Part shown: piece by piece, positions 15,945-23,494 of the stretch
Numbering within the stretch: position 1 is the first letter of the stretch
Layout of the letters: every line of letters starts with the position of its first letter
Origin: Blastococcus sp.
Lineage (GTDB): Bacteria; Actinomycetota; Actinomycetes; Mycobacteriales; Geodermatophilaceae
Length of the DNA: 37,092 bases
NCBI GenBank assembly: GCA_025965715.1
Contig: JAOPWJ010000134.1
Coordinates: forward strand, 1-37,092
Direction of reading: 5' to 3'
The notes under the pieces: model-generated
The model's input: only the letters and a program-made list of their open reading frames with translations
Databases searched by the model: none
Told to the model about the DNA's origin: nothing
Program-made: the position numbers and the translations under genes

Positions 15945-17131
15945 GCCGCGTCGTGGTGGCCGGAGCCGATGAAGACCTGATCCTCCGCGTCAAGGAGGCC
16001 GCCGACGGCGACGTGGCCGTCCTTCCGCCGGGCCGGTTGCCCGGCGACCCGGCCCGCCTGTTCGAGCAACTCGTCGACGGTGAGCTGCCCGACGTCCTGC
16101 TGGTCGGCCCGCACGCGCCGGCCCCCGAGGTGCTGACCCTGGCCGCCCGGCTCGACGTGCAGAGCCCCGGCATCGCCGTCGTCCTCATGGCCGAGCCGTC
16201 GGCGCAGATGTGGCAGGCCGCCATGCGGGCCGGCATCCGTGACCTCCTCGACCCGGCCGCCGGTGCCGACGAGATCCGGGCCGCCGTGGACCGCGCCGGG
16301 CAGGCGGCCGCGAGCCGCCGCCGCGTCCTGCGCCCGCCGGCCGAGACCGAGCGTTACGCCGGCCGCGTCATCACCGTCGCCTCACCCAAGGGCGGCGTGG
16401 GCAAGACCACCGTGTCGACGAACCTCGCCATCGGGCTCACCGCGGCGGCGCCGCAGTCGACCGTGCTCGTCGACCTCGACGTGCAGTTCGGGGACGTCGC
16501 CTCCGCGCTGGGTCTGGTGCCGGAGTACACGCTGCCCGACGCCGTCCGCGGGCCGGCGAGCGAGGACACGATGGTCCTCAAGACCTTCCTCACCCAGCAC
16601 CCCAGCGGTCTCTACGCCGTCTGCGGCGCAGAGTCACCGGCCGCCGGCGACACCGTGAACGGCGAGGATGTCACCCGGCTGCTGGCCTCGCTCGCCCGCG
16701 AGTTCCGCTACGTCGTCGTGGACACCGCGCCCGGCCTGTCCGAGCAGACGCTCGCCGCACTGGACCGCGCCTCGGACGTCGTCATGCTCACGAGCATGGA
16801 CGTCCCCGGCGTCCGAGGGCTGCGCAAGGAGCTCGACGTGCTGCGGGAGCTGGCCATGATCCCGGCCGGCCGGCACGTGGTCATGAACTTCGCCGACCCC
16901 AAGGGCGGGCTCTCCGTGCGCGACGTGGAGACCACGATCGGTGCCGGTGTGGACGTCGTGCTGCCGCGCTCGAAGAATGTTCCCGCGTCCACCAACCGCG
17001 GCGTGCCCATCCTGCAGAGCCATCGGCGTGACCCCATGGCCAAGGAGATGCAGCGACTGGTGTCGCGGTTCGCCGCCACTCCGCTCATGAAGCCCGGCAA
17101 GTACCGGGCCAAGCACCGGGCGGCCGGCTGA
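15941..17131 (+). CDS. cpaE: CpaE/TadZ-type ParA-like localisation ATPase
   Basis: A 396-residue protein: an N-terminal receiver-like domain without the usual phospho-Asp context (about 1-125; IRDLLDPAAGADEIRAAV near its end), then a MinD/ParA-type ATPase. The deviant Walker A is SPKGGVGKTT (148-157). Further motifs are VLVDLDVQFGDVASALGL and YVVVDTAPGLSEQTLAALD. TadZ proteins mark the site of pilus assembly at the inner face of the membrane. Start and stop overlap the neighbours (4 bases with cpaB, 1 with cpaF), the mark of one tightly coupled operon. Confidence 0.92.
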   Translation: MSRVVVAGADEDLILRVKEAADGDVAVLPPGRLPGDPARLFEQLVDGELPDVLLVGPHAPAPEVLTLAARLDVQSPGIAVVLMAEPSAQMWQAAMRAGIRDLLDPAAGADEIRAAVDRAGQAAASRRRVLRPPAETERYAGRVITVASPKGGVGKTTVSTNLAIGLTAAAPQSTVLVDLDVQFGDVASALGLVPEYTLPDAVRGPASEDTMVLKTFLTQHPSGLYAVCGAESPAAGDTVNGEDVTRLLASLAREFRYVVVDTAPGLSEQTLAALDRASDVVMLTSMDVPGVRGLRKELDVLRELAMIPAGRHVVMNFADPKGGLSVRDVETTIGAGVDVVLPRSKNVPASTNRGVPILQSHRRDPMAKEMQRLVSRFAATPLMKPGKYRAKHRAAG

Positions 17132-18555
17132 TGAACCTCACCGAACGCCTCGAGGCCGCACGTGGTGGGATTCGGCCGGTCACCGCGACCCCCGCCGCCC
17201 CCGCGTCGGCCGCCCCCCTGTCACCGTCCCGGCCTGCGAGCGCACCGTCGCCCACCCCGCCCACGGACGCCCTCGCCAAGCTGAAGGACCGCGTCGGCAA
17301 GGCGTTGTTCGAGCGCATGGGCAGCCGGATGAACGACCCCAGCCTGAGTGCCGACGCGCTGCGCACGATCGTGCTGGGCGAGCTCGACGTGGTGGTCGAG
17401 GAGGAGAACGTCCCGCTCAGCACCGACGAGCGGCAGCGGCTCACCGCCGAGCTCGCCGACGACGTGCTCGGCTACGGGCCGCTGCAACGGCTGCTCAACG
17501 ACGACCTGGTCACCGAGATCATGGTGAACGGGCCCGACTCGATCTACGTCGAGCGCGGGGGGAAACTGGAGCGCACCGCCACCCGGTTCACCTCCGAGGA
17601 GCACCTGCGCCGGGTCATCGACCGGATCGTGTCCCGCGTGGGACGGCGCATCGACGAGTCCTCACCGCTGGTCGACGCCCGCCTCGCCGACGGATCGCGC
17701 GTCAACGCGATCATTCCGCCGCTGGCCTTCAGCGGCTCCACGCTGACCATCCGCAAGTTCTCCAAGGACCCCTTCACCGTCGACGACCTGATCAACTTCG
17801 GCACGCTGTCCCCGGAGATGGCGGAGCTGCTGCACGCGTGCGTCGAGGCCCGGCTGAACGTCATCGTCTCGGGCGGCACGGGGACCGGGAAGACGACGCT
17901 GCTCAACGTGCTGTCGTCGTTCATCCCGAACGGCGAGCGGATCATCACCATCGAGGACGCCGTCGAGCTGCAGCTGCAGCAGGAGCACGTGGTCCGGCTG
18001 GAGTCCCGGCCGCCCAACATCGAGGGCAAGGGCGCGATCACCATCCGCGACCTGGTCCGCAACTCGCTCCGCATGCGGCCCGACCGCATCGTCGTCGGCG
18101 AATGCCGGGGTGGCGAGAGCCTGGACATGCTCCAGGCGATGAACACCGGCCACGACGGCTCGCTGTCGACCGTGCACGCCAACTCGCCCCGCGACGGGAT
18201 CGCCCGCCTGGAGACCCTGGTCCTGATGGCCGGGATGGACCTGCCGCTGCGGGCCATCCGCGAGCAGATCGCCTCCGCCGTGGACGTCGTCGTGCAGCTC
18301 ACCCGCCTGCGCGACGGCACCCGCCGGGTCACCCACGTCACCGAGGTGCAGGGCATGGAGGGGGAGACGGTCACCCTGCAGGACGCCTTCCTCTTCGACT
18401 ACTCCGCCGGCGTCGACGCGCACGGCACGTTCCTCGGCAAGCCGGTGCCCACCGGCGTCCGCCCCCGGTTCACCGATCGCTTCGACGACCTGGGCATCAA
18501 GCTGTCGCCGCGGGTCTTCGGAGCGGTCGCCCCGGTCGGCACGCGGAGCTGGTGA
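17131..18555 (+). CDS. tadA: CpaF/TadA secretion ATPase
   Basis: A 474-residue hexameric motor ATPase of the type II/IV secretion family. After an Ala/Pro-rich leader (about 15-48) comes the N-domain (LADDVLGYGPLQRLL, VTEIMVNGPDSIYVERGG). Walker A is GGTGTGKTT (248-256), followed by an Asp box (ITIEDAVELQL), Walker B region (RMRPDRIVVGECRGGE) and His box (GHDGSLSTVHANSP). All catalytic motifs are present. It powers Flp pilus extension, and in some Tad systems retraction, with TadB/TadC in the membrane. ATG at 17131 overlaps the cpaE stop. Confidence 0.95.
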   Translation: MNLTERLEAARGGIRPVTATPAAPASAAPLSPSRPASAPSPTPPTDALAKLKDRVGKALFERMGSRMNDPSLSADALRTIVLGELDVVVEEENVPLSTDERQRLTAELADDVLGYGPLQRLLNDDLVTEIMVNGPDSIYVERGGKLERTATRFTSEEHLRRVIDRIVSRVGRRIDESSPLVDARLADGSRVNAIIPPLAFSGSTLTIRKFSKDPFTVDDLINFGTLSPEMAELLHACVEARLNVIVSGGTGTGKTTLLNVLSSFIPNGERIITIEDAVELQLQQEHVVRLESRPPNIEGKGAITIRDLVRNSLRMRPDRIVVGECRGGESLDMLQAMNTGHDGSLSTVHANSPRDGIARLETLVLMAGMDLPLRAIREQIASAVDVVVQLTRLRDGTRRVTHVTEVQGMEGETVTLQDAFLFDYSAGVDAHGTFLGKPVPTGVRPRFTDRFDDLGIKLSPRVFGAVAPVGTRSW

Positions 18556-18557
18556 CC

Positions 18558-19499
18558 ATGTCCCCGGCCCTCCTGGTGCTCGGCCTCGCCGCGGTCGCTG
18601 CCGCGTTCCTGCTCCTCGCTCTCGTCGTCCTTCCGGCAGGGCACCGGCGCGTGCCGCTGAGCCGGCTCGACCCCTCCGCGGCGCCGCCGTCCTCGGCCTT
18701 GTCCGGTGCCGGTGCCGCAGCGGGCGCTGCGGTGGAGAAGGCGCTCGCCAGGCGCGGTCGCCTCGCCGAGGGTGCCGCGGCGCTGGAGCGGGCCGGAATG
18801 ACGATGCGGCTGCCCGACTTCGTCCTCGCCGTCGGCCTGGCCACCGTGGCCGCCGGCGTGCTCGGCTTCGCCCTGGCCGGGGTGGTCGTCGGGCTGTTGC
18901 TCGCGGCCGCCGCGCCGCTGGGCGCCAAGCTGCTGCTGAAGTTCCGTGCGAGCCGTCGTCAGGCCGCCTTCGCCGACCAGCTCGACGACTCCCTGCAGCT
19001 CATGGCCGGGAGCCTCCGCGCCGGCCACAGCCTGCTGCGGGCGGTCGACTCCGTCTCGCAGGAGGCTGATACGCCGACGTCGGAGGAGTTCTCCCGGATC
19101 GTCAACGAGACCCGCGTCGGCCGCGACCTCAACGACGCCCTCGACGAGGTGGCCGCCCGGATGGGCAGCGACGACTTCGTCTGGGTGGCCCAGGCCATCG
19201 CCATCCACCGTGAGGTCGGCGGCAACCTGGCCGAGGTGCTCGACGCCGTCAGCCACACCATCCGCGAGCGCAACGCCATCCGCCGTCAGGTGAAGGCGCT
19301 GTCGGCGGAGGGGAAGCTCTCGGCCGTCGTGCTGATGGCGCTGCCCTTCGGTGTCACCGGCTTCATCTCGCTGACCAACCCGGCGTACCTGTCCCGGTTC
19401 ACCGAGAGCTTCATGGGCTACGCCATGCTGGCCGTGGCCGCGTTCATGCTGCTCGTCGGCGGGCTGTGGCTCAGGAAGACCGTGCGGATCCAGTTCTGA
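18558..19499 (+). CDS. tadB: TadB-type inner-membrane platform protein
   Basis: A 313-residue protein of the type II secretion F family. The N-terminal membrane segment (LLVLGLAAVAAAFLLLALVVL) is followed by a second segment pair (about 90-125), a cytoplasmic domain with FADQLDDSLQLMAGSLRAGHSLLRAV and GRDLNDALDEVAARM, and two C-terminal membrane segments. LQLMAGSLRAGHS is the typical F-domain signature of TadB. The start could also be GTG at 18552, which overlaps the cpaF stop. Its stop overlaps tadC by one base. Confidence 0.9.
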   Translation: MSPALLVLGLAAVAAAFLLLALVVLPAGHRRVPLSRLDPSAAPPSSALSGAGAAAGAAVEKALARRGRLAEGAAALERAGMTMRLPDFVLAVGLATVAAGVLGFALAGVVVGLLLAAAAPLGAKLLLKFRASRRQAAFADQLDDSLQLMAGSLRAGHSLLRAVDSVSQEADTPTSEEFSRIVNETRVGRDLNDALDEVAARMGSDDFVWVAQAIAIHREVGGNLAEVLDAVSHTIRERNAIRRQVKALSAEGKLSAVVLMALPFGVTGFISLTNPAYLSRFTESFMGYAMLAVAAFMLLVGGLWLRKTVRIQF

Positions 19500-20410
19500 T
19501 GGCCACCGTTCCCGCTCCCGTGCTCGCCGCGGCACTGGCCGTCGCCCTCGCCCTGCCGCTGTTGGGCTGGTCGATGTTCGCCCGGCCTGGCAGCACGGCC
19601 GTCCAGGCGCGCGAGAACCTGGTCCGTGGCATCGCGCTCACCGGCACCGGCGTCGGGACCGCCTCCGCCGCAGGCCGGGGTGGTGCGGGCCTGCTCACCC
19701 GGCTGGTCGGGGCGCTGACGCCCCGCAGCACCGTGGCCCGTCTCAACCGGCTGGCCGGCACCGCAGGTCGCCCCGCGGCGTGGCCGCTTCCGCGGCTGGT
19801 GGCCGCGAAGGTGGTGCTCGCGGCCGTGGCCGGCGGCCTCGGCCTGATGCTCGTGAGCGGCGGGCCGAGCCTGGTGACCGTGGTGCTCGCGGCCACGGTC
19901 ACCGTCGTCGCCTACTTCCTGCCCGAACTGCTGCTCTACAGCCGTGGTCAGGAGCGGCAGGACGCCATCGGGCTCGAGCTGGCCGACACCCTCGATCAGA
20001 TGACCATCGCCGTCGAGGCCGGTCTGGGCTTCGAGTCGGCCATGGCGCGGGCCGGCGCGAACGGCAAGGGGCCGTTGGCCGAGGAGCTGGTGCGCACCCT
20101 GCAGGACATTGCCGTCGGGCAGCCGCGGCGCGAGGCCTACCTGGCGCTCGCCGAGCGGACCGGCGTCAAGGATCTCGCGCGGTTCATCCGCGCCGTCGTC
20201 CAGGCCGACGCCTACGGGGTCTCGATCGCCGACGTGCTGCGCACCCAGGCGCAGGAGATGCGGCTCAAGCGCCGGCAGCGGGCCGAGGAGAAGGCGATGC
20301 AGATCCCGGTCAAGGTGATCTTCCCGCTCATCCTGTGCATCCTGCCGACGCTGTTCATCGTGCTGCTCGGCCCCGCGGTCATGGACATCGTCGCGGTCTT
20401 CGGCGGGTGA
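19499..20410 (+). CDS. tadC: TadC-type inner-membrane platform protein
   Basis: A 303-residue partner of TadB with the same F-domain plan: N-terminal membrane segment (VLAAALAVALALPLLG), a central segment pair (about 100-140), cytoplasmic LELADTLDQMTIAVEAGLGFESAMARA, DLARFIRAVVQADAYGVSIADVLRTQA and RQRAEEKAMQIPVKVIFPLILCILP. TadB and TadC together form the platform on which the ATPase acts. ATG at 19499 overlaps the tadB stop. The operon ends 5 bases later in a strong hairpin. Confidence 0.9.
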   Translation: MATVPAPVLAAALAVALALPLLGWSMFARPGSTAVQARENLVRGIALTGTGVGTASAAGRGGAGLLTRLVGALTPRSTVARLNRLAGTAGRPAAWPLPRLVAAKVVLAAVAGGLGLMLVSGGPSLVTVVLAATVTVVAYFLPELLLYSRGQERQDAIGLELADTLDQMTIAVEAGLGFESAMARAGANGKGPLAEELVRTLQDIAVGQPRREAYLALAERTGVKDLARFIRAVVQADAYGVSIADVLRTQAQEMRLKRRQRAEEKAMQIPVKVIFPLILCILPTLFIVLLGPAVMDIVAVFGG

Positions 20411-20415
20411 CGAGC

Positions 20416-20454
20416 GGGGTGTGGGAGTGCAGCTTTCCTGCACTCCCACACCCC
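20416..20454. terminator. 17-bp-stem hairpin ending the tad operon (bidirectional)
   Basis: GGGGTGTGGGAGTGCAG (20416-20432) and its exact complement (20438-20454) enclose CTTTC. It starts 5 bases after the tadC stop and ends 10 bases before the stop of the convergent gene, so it can serve both. No long T-tract, as usual in GC-rich actinobacteria. Confidence 0.85.
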
Positions 20455-20464
20455 CTCGCCGGGG

Positions 20465-20827
20465 TCAGCCCGACTTCTTGTGGGATCCGCTCGACCGGGG
20501 CTGGGCCGGGTTGGTCGGGTCGCCGTGCGACGGCGCGTTCACCGCGGGTCCGGACGTCGCCTCGGACACCGGCGACCCTCCGGCCGGAGCCGGCGGGGCG
20601 TCCGCGCCCACCGCTGCCGGGTCGCCGCCGGAGGGCTGTGCGCCCTCCTTCAGGCCGGTCAGCCGGTTCTGCATCGCCGACACGATCTGTACGCGGTTGG
20701 CGTGCCGCTGTTCGTAGCTGAGCAGCGTCTGCAGACCCCCCGCGTCCAGGGTGCGGATCCGGGAGATCAGCGATCCCACGGGCAGGTGGTCGTAGTCGGG
20801 CAGCGGCAGGTCGTCGCGCTCTGTCAT
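20465..20827 (-). CDS. Small actinobacterial protein with DUF8129-like N-terminus
   Basis: A 120-residue protein. Residues about 6-60 (LPLPDYDHLPVGSLISRIRTLD, then LLSYEQRHANRVQIV and AMQNRLTGLKEG) match a small helical domain common in actinobacteria that I associate with DUF8129; function unknown. The rest is Gly/Pro/Ala-rich and probably disordered, ending SSGSHKKSG. ATG at 20827 has GAGAGGA before it; an in-frame ATG at 20890 lacks such a site. It diverges from the Rv2629-like gene and shares the bidirectional terminator with tadC. Confidence 0.75.
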   Translation of the reverse strand: MTERDDLPLPDYDHLPVGSLISRIRTLDAGGLQTLLSYEQRHANRVQIVSAMQNRLTGLKEGAQPSGGDPAAVGADAPPAPAGGSPVSEATSGPAVNAPSHGDPTNPAQPRSSGSHKKSG

Positions 20828-20993
20828 CCGTCGTCCTCTCGTGCATCTGTCGGGCTCCGGTCGGCAACCGGCTACCCCCGCCCCCAGCATCCGACACGGG
20901 TGTGAGGCCTCGGTCGGTGGGTAGGCGGATCGACGGCGGCCGCGTTGCCGGCGCCGCTGTCAGCATCCGATCGACCGAGGAGTTCTCCCTCTC

Positions 20994-22127
20994 ATGGACG
21001 TGTCCTTCCTGGAGCCGGTGTTCGCTGCGTCCGGCCCGTACGCCACGGTGTGCGCCGACGTCACCCACACCACCGAGAACGCCGACACCGAGCTGGACCT
21101 GCGCGTCCGCGCCCTCTCCGACCGGCTGACGGAGCAGGGCGCACCCGAGGCCGTCGTCGAGTCGGTGCGCGCCCGCCTGCTCGAGGGAAACGAGGGTGGC
21201 GAGGCAGGCACGCTCAGGGGCCGGGCCCTGGTGGTCGCCTCCGACGGCTCGGTCGTCCTCGATCACGCGCTGGTCGGCGCCCCGACGCGCGAGGTGGCCG
21301 AGTGGTCCCCGCAGCCGGCCCTGTTGGCGGTGCTCCGCCAGCTCCCCGGTCGGGTGCCGCACATCGTCGTCCTCACCGACCGCACGGGGGCCGACATCAC
21401 CTACATCGGGGCGCCGGGAACGGTCGAGGAGGAGAGGACCGTCGAGGGGGAGACCTTCCAGATCCGCAAGTTCCAGGGGGGCGGCTGGGCGCACCACCGC
21501 TACCAGCACAACGCCGAGAACAAGTGGGTGCACAACGCCGAGGAGGTCGCCACCCAGATCTCCTCGATGGCCCGCAGGCTTGCGCCACGGTTCGTCCTGG
21601 TCGCCGGTGACGTCCGCGCACGGCAGATCCTCACCGACCGTGCCAGCGACCTGTGGTCCGACCTGATCGTGAGCATGGACGAGGGCGGCCGCGCAGCCGG
21701 CGCCGATCGCGAGCCGGTCGACCGGCGCGAGGCCGAGCTGGTCGCCGAGCACGAGGCCCGCGAGTGCGCCGAGGTGATCGAGCAGATCGCCTCCGCATCG
21801 GCGCACGGGCTCTCGCTCACCGGAACGGCGCTGGTCGTGGACGCGCTGCGCAAGAACCAGGTTGAGACCCTGGTGCTCGCCGACCGGCCCGACGACGAGA
21901 AGCTCCTGGTCGGCGGCTCGCCGCTGGAGCTCGGCGTGAGCCAGGACGACATGCAGGCCCTCGGCTCGCAGGAGGTGCACTCGGTACCCGGCGAGCGCGC
22001 CCTCATCGCCGCCGCGGTGGCCACCAGGGCGGGCGTCGTCGTCGTTCCGCGCGCGGCCATGCCCGGCGACATCCCGGTCGCCGCCATCCTCCGGTACACC
22101 GACGCCTCGACCGCGTCCGGCCAGTGA
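20994..22127 (+). CDS. Rv2629-like protein, bacterial archaeo-eukaryotic release factor fold (baeRF family 2)
   Basis: A 377-residue protein with features of the Vms1/eRF1-related baeRF2 family, whose mycobacterial member is Rv2629. Visible are the N-terminal SFLEPVF-ASGPYATVCADVTHTTENAD, the central GGGWAHHRYQHNAENKWVHNAEE motif (residues about 162-185), and a C-terminal domain with ALVVDALRKNQVETLVLAD and VHSVPGERALIAAAVATRAGVVVVP, like the eRF1 third domain. Relatives are proposed to act on ribosome-bound peptidyl-tRNA or as hibernation-type factors; whether this one hydrolyses is unknown. ATG at 20994 follows GAGGAG. Small stress-type genes follow at 34 bp and onward. Confidence 0.82.
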   Translation: MDVSFLEPVFAASGPYATVCADVTHTTENADTELDLRVRALSDRLTEQGAPEAVVESVRARLLEGNEGGEAGTLRGRALVVASDGSVVLDHALVGAPTREVAEWSPQPALLAVLRQLPGRVPHIVVLTDRTGADITYIGAPGTVEEERTVEGETFQIRKFQGGGWAHHRYQHNAENKWVHNAEEVATQISSMARRLAPRFVLVAGDVRARQILTDRASDLWSDLIVSMDEGGRAAGADREPVDRREAELVAEHEARECAEVIEQIASASAHGLSLTGTALVVDALRKNQVETLVLADRPDDEKLLVGGSPLELGVSQDDMQALGSQEVHSVPGERALIAAAVATRAGVVVVPRAAMPGDIPVAAILRYTDASTASGQ

Positions 22128-22161
22128 CCTCGTACCGAACCGATAGAAGGAGAACGATCCC

Positions 22162-22419
22162 GTGAGCGACCCGCACCAGCCCGCCACCTCGCCCGGCACC
22201 GACCAGGGCGACATCGAGCGCCGGGCCGCGCTCGCCGAGGCCCTCGGCAAGGAGGTGTGGCCCGCCGACCGCGACACCCTGATCGGCAAGGCGCAGGAGG
22301 GACACGCACCCGACCACGTGCTGTCCCAGCTGCGCCGGCTGCCCGAGGGCCAGGAATTCACCAACGTCCAGGAGGTTGCCCAGGCGCTGGGACTGGGCAC
22401 CGAACAGCAGCGGTTCTGA
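22162..22419 (+). CDS. DUF2795 family small protein
   Basis: An 85-residue protein. After a disordered start of about 18 residues, the DUF2795 helical fold is seen: ERRAALAEALGKEVWPADRD, LIGKAQEGHAPDHVLSQLRRLPEGQEFTNVQEVAQAL. Family members are frequent in actinobacterial stress regions; function unknown. The start is GTG at 22162 behind AGAAGGAGAA, a strong site. The next gene starts one base after its stop, so they are co-transcribed. Confidence 0.85.
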   Translation: MSDPHQPATSPGTDQGDIERRAALAEALGKEVWPADRDTLIGKAQEGHAPDHVLSQLRRLPEGQEFTNVQEVAQALGLGTEQQRF

Positions 22420-22420
22420 C

Positions 22421-22672
22421 ATGCCGTCGATGAAGGATCCCTCGCCCGAGGCCATCGCCAACGTCACCGAGCACAACGTGAAGACGCGGGCGCGGCTGCT
22501 GCCCGAGGAACAGTCGGTCGAGGGGCACCCCGACCCGGCGACGGGCGGGATCGACCCCGAGGTGCAGGCCGCGGTGATCCTCGCCGAGTCGGAGGAGCGC
22601 ACCATCCACGCCGATCCGGACGACGCCCAGGGCGCCCACCGTCAGTCGGCGGAGACCGCGGATCAGCCCTGA
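22421..22672 (+). CDS. Small acidic protein of unknown function
   Basis: An 83-residue, acidic, probably partly disordered protein. The only patterned part is about residues 10-62 (ANVTEHNVKTRARLL, VQAAVILAESEERT). I do not recognise a family. ATG at 22421 directly follows the DUF2795 stop; an alternative ATG is at 22430. Coding character is supported by codon use and tight linkage to the DUF2795 gene, not by homology. Confidence 0.62.
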   Translation: MPSMKDPSPEAIANVTEHNVKTRARLLPEEQSVEGHPDPATGGIDPEVQAAVILAESEERTIHADPDDAQGAHRQSAETADQP

Positions 22673-22690
22673 GCGAGGACTGGGCCCTCG

Positions 22691-22822
22691 GGCGCGGCGC
22701 GCCTGGGCACGAGGTCGTTCACCGTCCGGCGGGAACTCATCCAGGACGGCGAGGTGGCGATCCGCGGCCACGTCGTCCTGGTGCACGTCGACTTCCCCTC
22801 GAACGGCACGGGCGCCATGAGG
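22691..22822 (+). pseudogene. C-terminal relic of a hotdog-fold acyl-CoA thioesterase
   Basis: In one frame the translation reads ARLGTRSFTVRRELIQDG, then EVAIRGHVVLVHVDF, which matches the last strands of 4-hydroxybenzoyl-CoA-thioesterase-type proteins (R-x-G-x-x-SF-x-V-x-YEL... VLVHVD). The N-terminal part with the catalytic region is absent, and after 22822 the sequence turns to Arg-rich noncoding type. The same frame stays open into the ChaB gene, but a real fusion is unlikely because the ChaB gene has its own strong start site. The whole 22673-23011 gap holds nothing else I can support. Confidence 0.5.
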
Positions 22823-23011
22823 CGCTGCACGGTGATCCGGGACAGATCCGGGCCGACTGGACGACCTGTGTGGCGGCGGCCCATCGACAGCGGCACCACG
22901 TGGCCGAGGCGGCGCCGACGAACGGGCCGCAGACCTCGGCCGATGCTCCCGGATGTGATCATCTTCGCTGTCCTGGGTAGGACCGGGACCAGTCCCTCGA
23001 GAGGAGAGGTC

Positions 23012-23440
23012 ATGCCCAAGACCACGAAGAGCGGTAGCGCGAAGTTGTCGGAGCTGCCCAGCACGCTGAAGCGGTCGGCGAAGAAGGCGCAACGCACCTT
23101 CGCGAAGGCGCACGACTCCGCGGCCGGCGAGTACGGCGACGAGAAGCGCGCGAACCAGGTGGCCTGGGCCGCGGTGAAGCACAGCTTCGAGAAGGTGGGC
23201 GATCACTGGGAGAAGAAGGCGGGCGGCAAGAAGGGGCCTTCCGACGCGCAGGCGGCAGGTGGCCGCACCACCGACCGGAAGACCAAGGGTGGCGTCGACG
23301 CCAAGGCGACCAAGGAGCACCTGCTGAAGCTCGCCAAGAAGCTCGACGTGTCGGGCCGCTCCACGATGAAGAAGAAGCAGCTGGTCGACGCGATCCAGAA
23401 GGCGAACAACAAGAAGACCGCCGACGCCCGCAAGAAATGA
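23012..23440 (+). CDS. ChaB-domain protein with Rho N-terminal-like tail
   Basis: A 142-residue, very Lys-rich protein. A ChaB domain occupies about 12-70 (SELPSTLKRSAKKAQRTFAKAHDSA, AWAAVKHSFEKVGDHWEKK). A Lys/Gly-rich linker follows, then a SAP/Rho_N-like helical hairpin (TKEHLLKLAKKLDVSGRS, KKKQLVDAIQKANNKK, about 100-136), which in other proteins binds nucleic acid. A nucleoid or stress role would fit but is inference. ATG at 23012 follows GAGGAGAGG. Confidence 0.85.
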   Translation: MPKTTKSGSAKLSELPSTLKRSAKKAQRTFAKAHDSAAGEYGDEKRANQVAWAAVKHSFEKVGDHWEKKAGGKKGPSDAQAAGGRTTDRKTKGGVDAKATKEHLLKLAKKLDVSGRSTMKKKQLVDAIQKANNKKTADARKK

Positions 23441-23445
23441 CCCCT

Positions 23446-23488
23446 GCGGAGTGGATTCGGGGCGGTAACCCGCACGAATCCACTCCGC
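23446..23488. terminator. 14-bp-stem hairpin between convergent chaB-type and M24 genes
   Basis: GCGGAGTGGATTCG (23446-23459) and its exact complement (23475-23488) enclose 15 bases that can form a small inner GGG/CCC stem. It starts 5 bases after the ChaB stop and ends 6 bases before the stop of the minus-strand peptidase gene, so it can end both transcripts. Confidence 0.8.
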
Positions 23489-23494
23489 TCGGGT

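Noticed and set aside
20379-22400. 673-residue minus-strand frame opposite the Rv2629-like gene
   Set aside because: Spans three real genes and a terminator; no domain in the translation.
22673-23440. Fusion of the thioesterase fragment with the ChaB protein as one gene
   Set aside because: The frame is open, but the middle is Arg-rich noncoding type and the ChaB gene has its own GAGGAGAGG and ATG.
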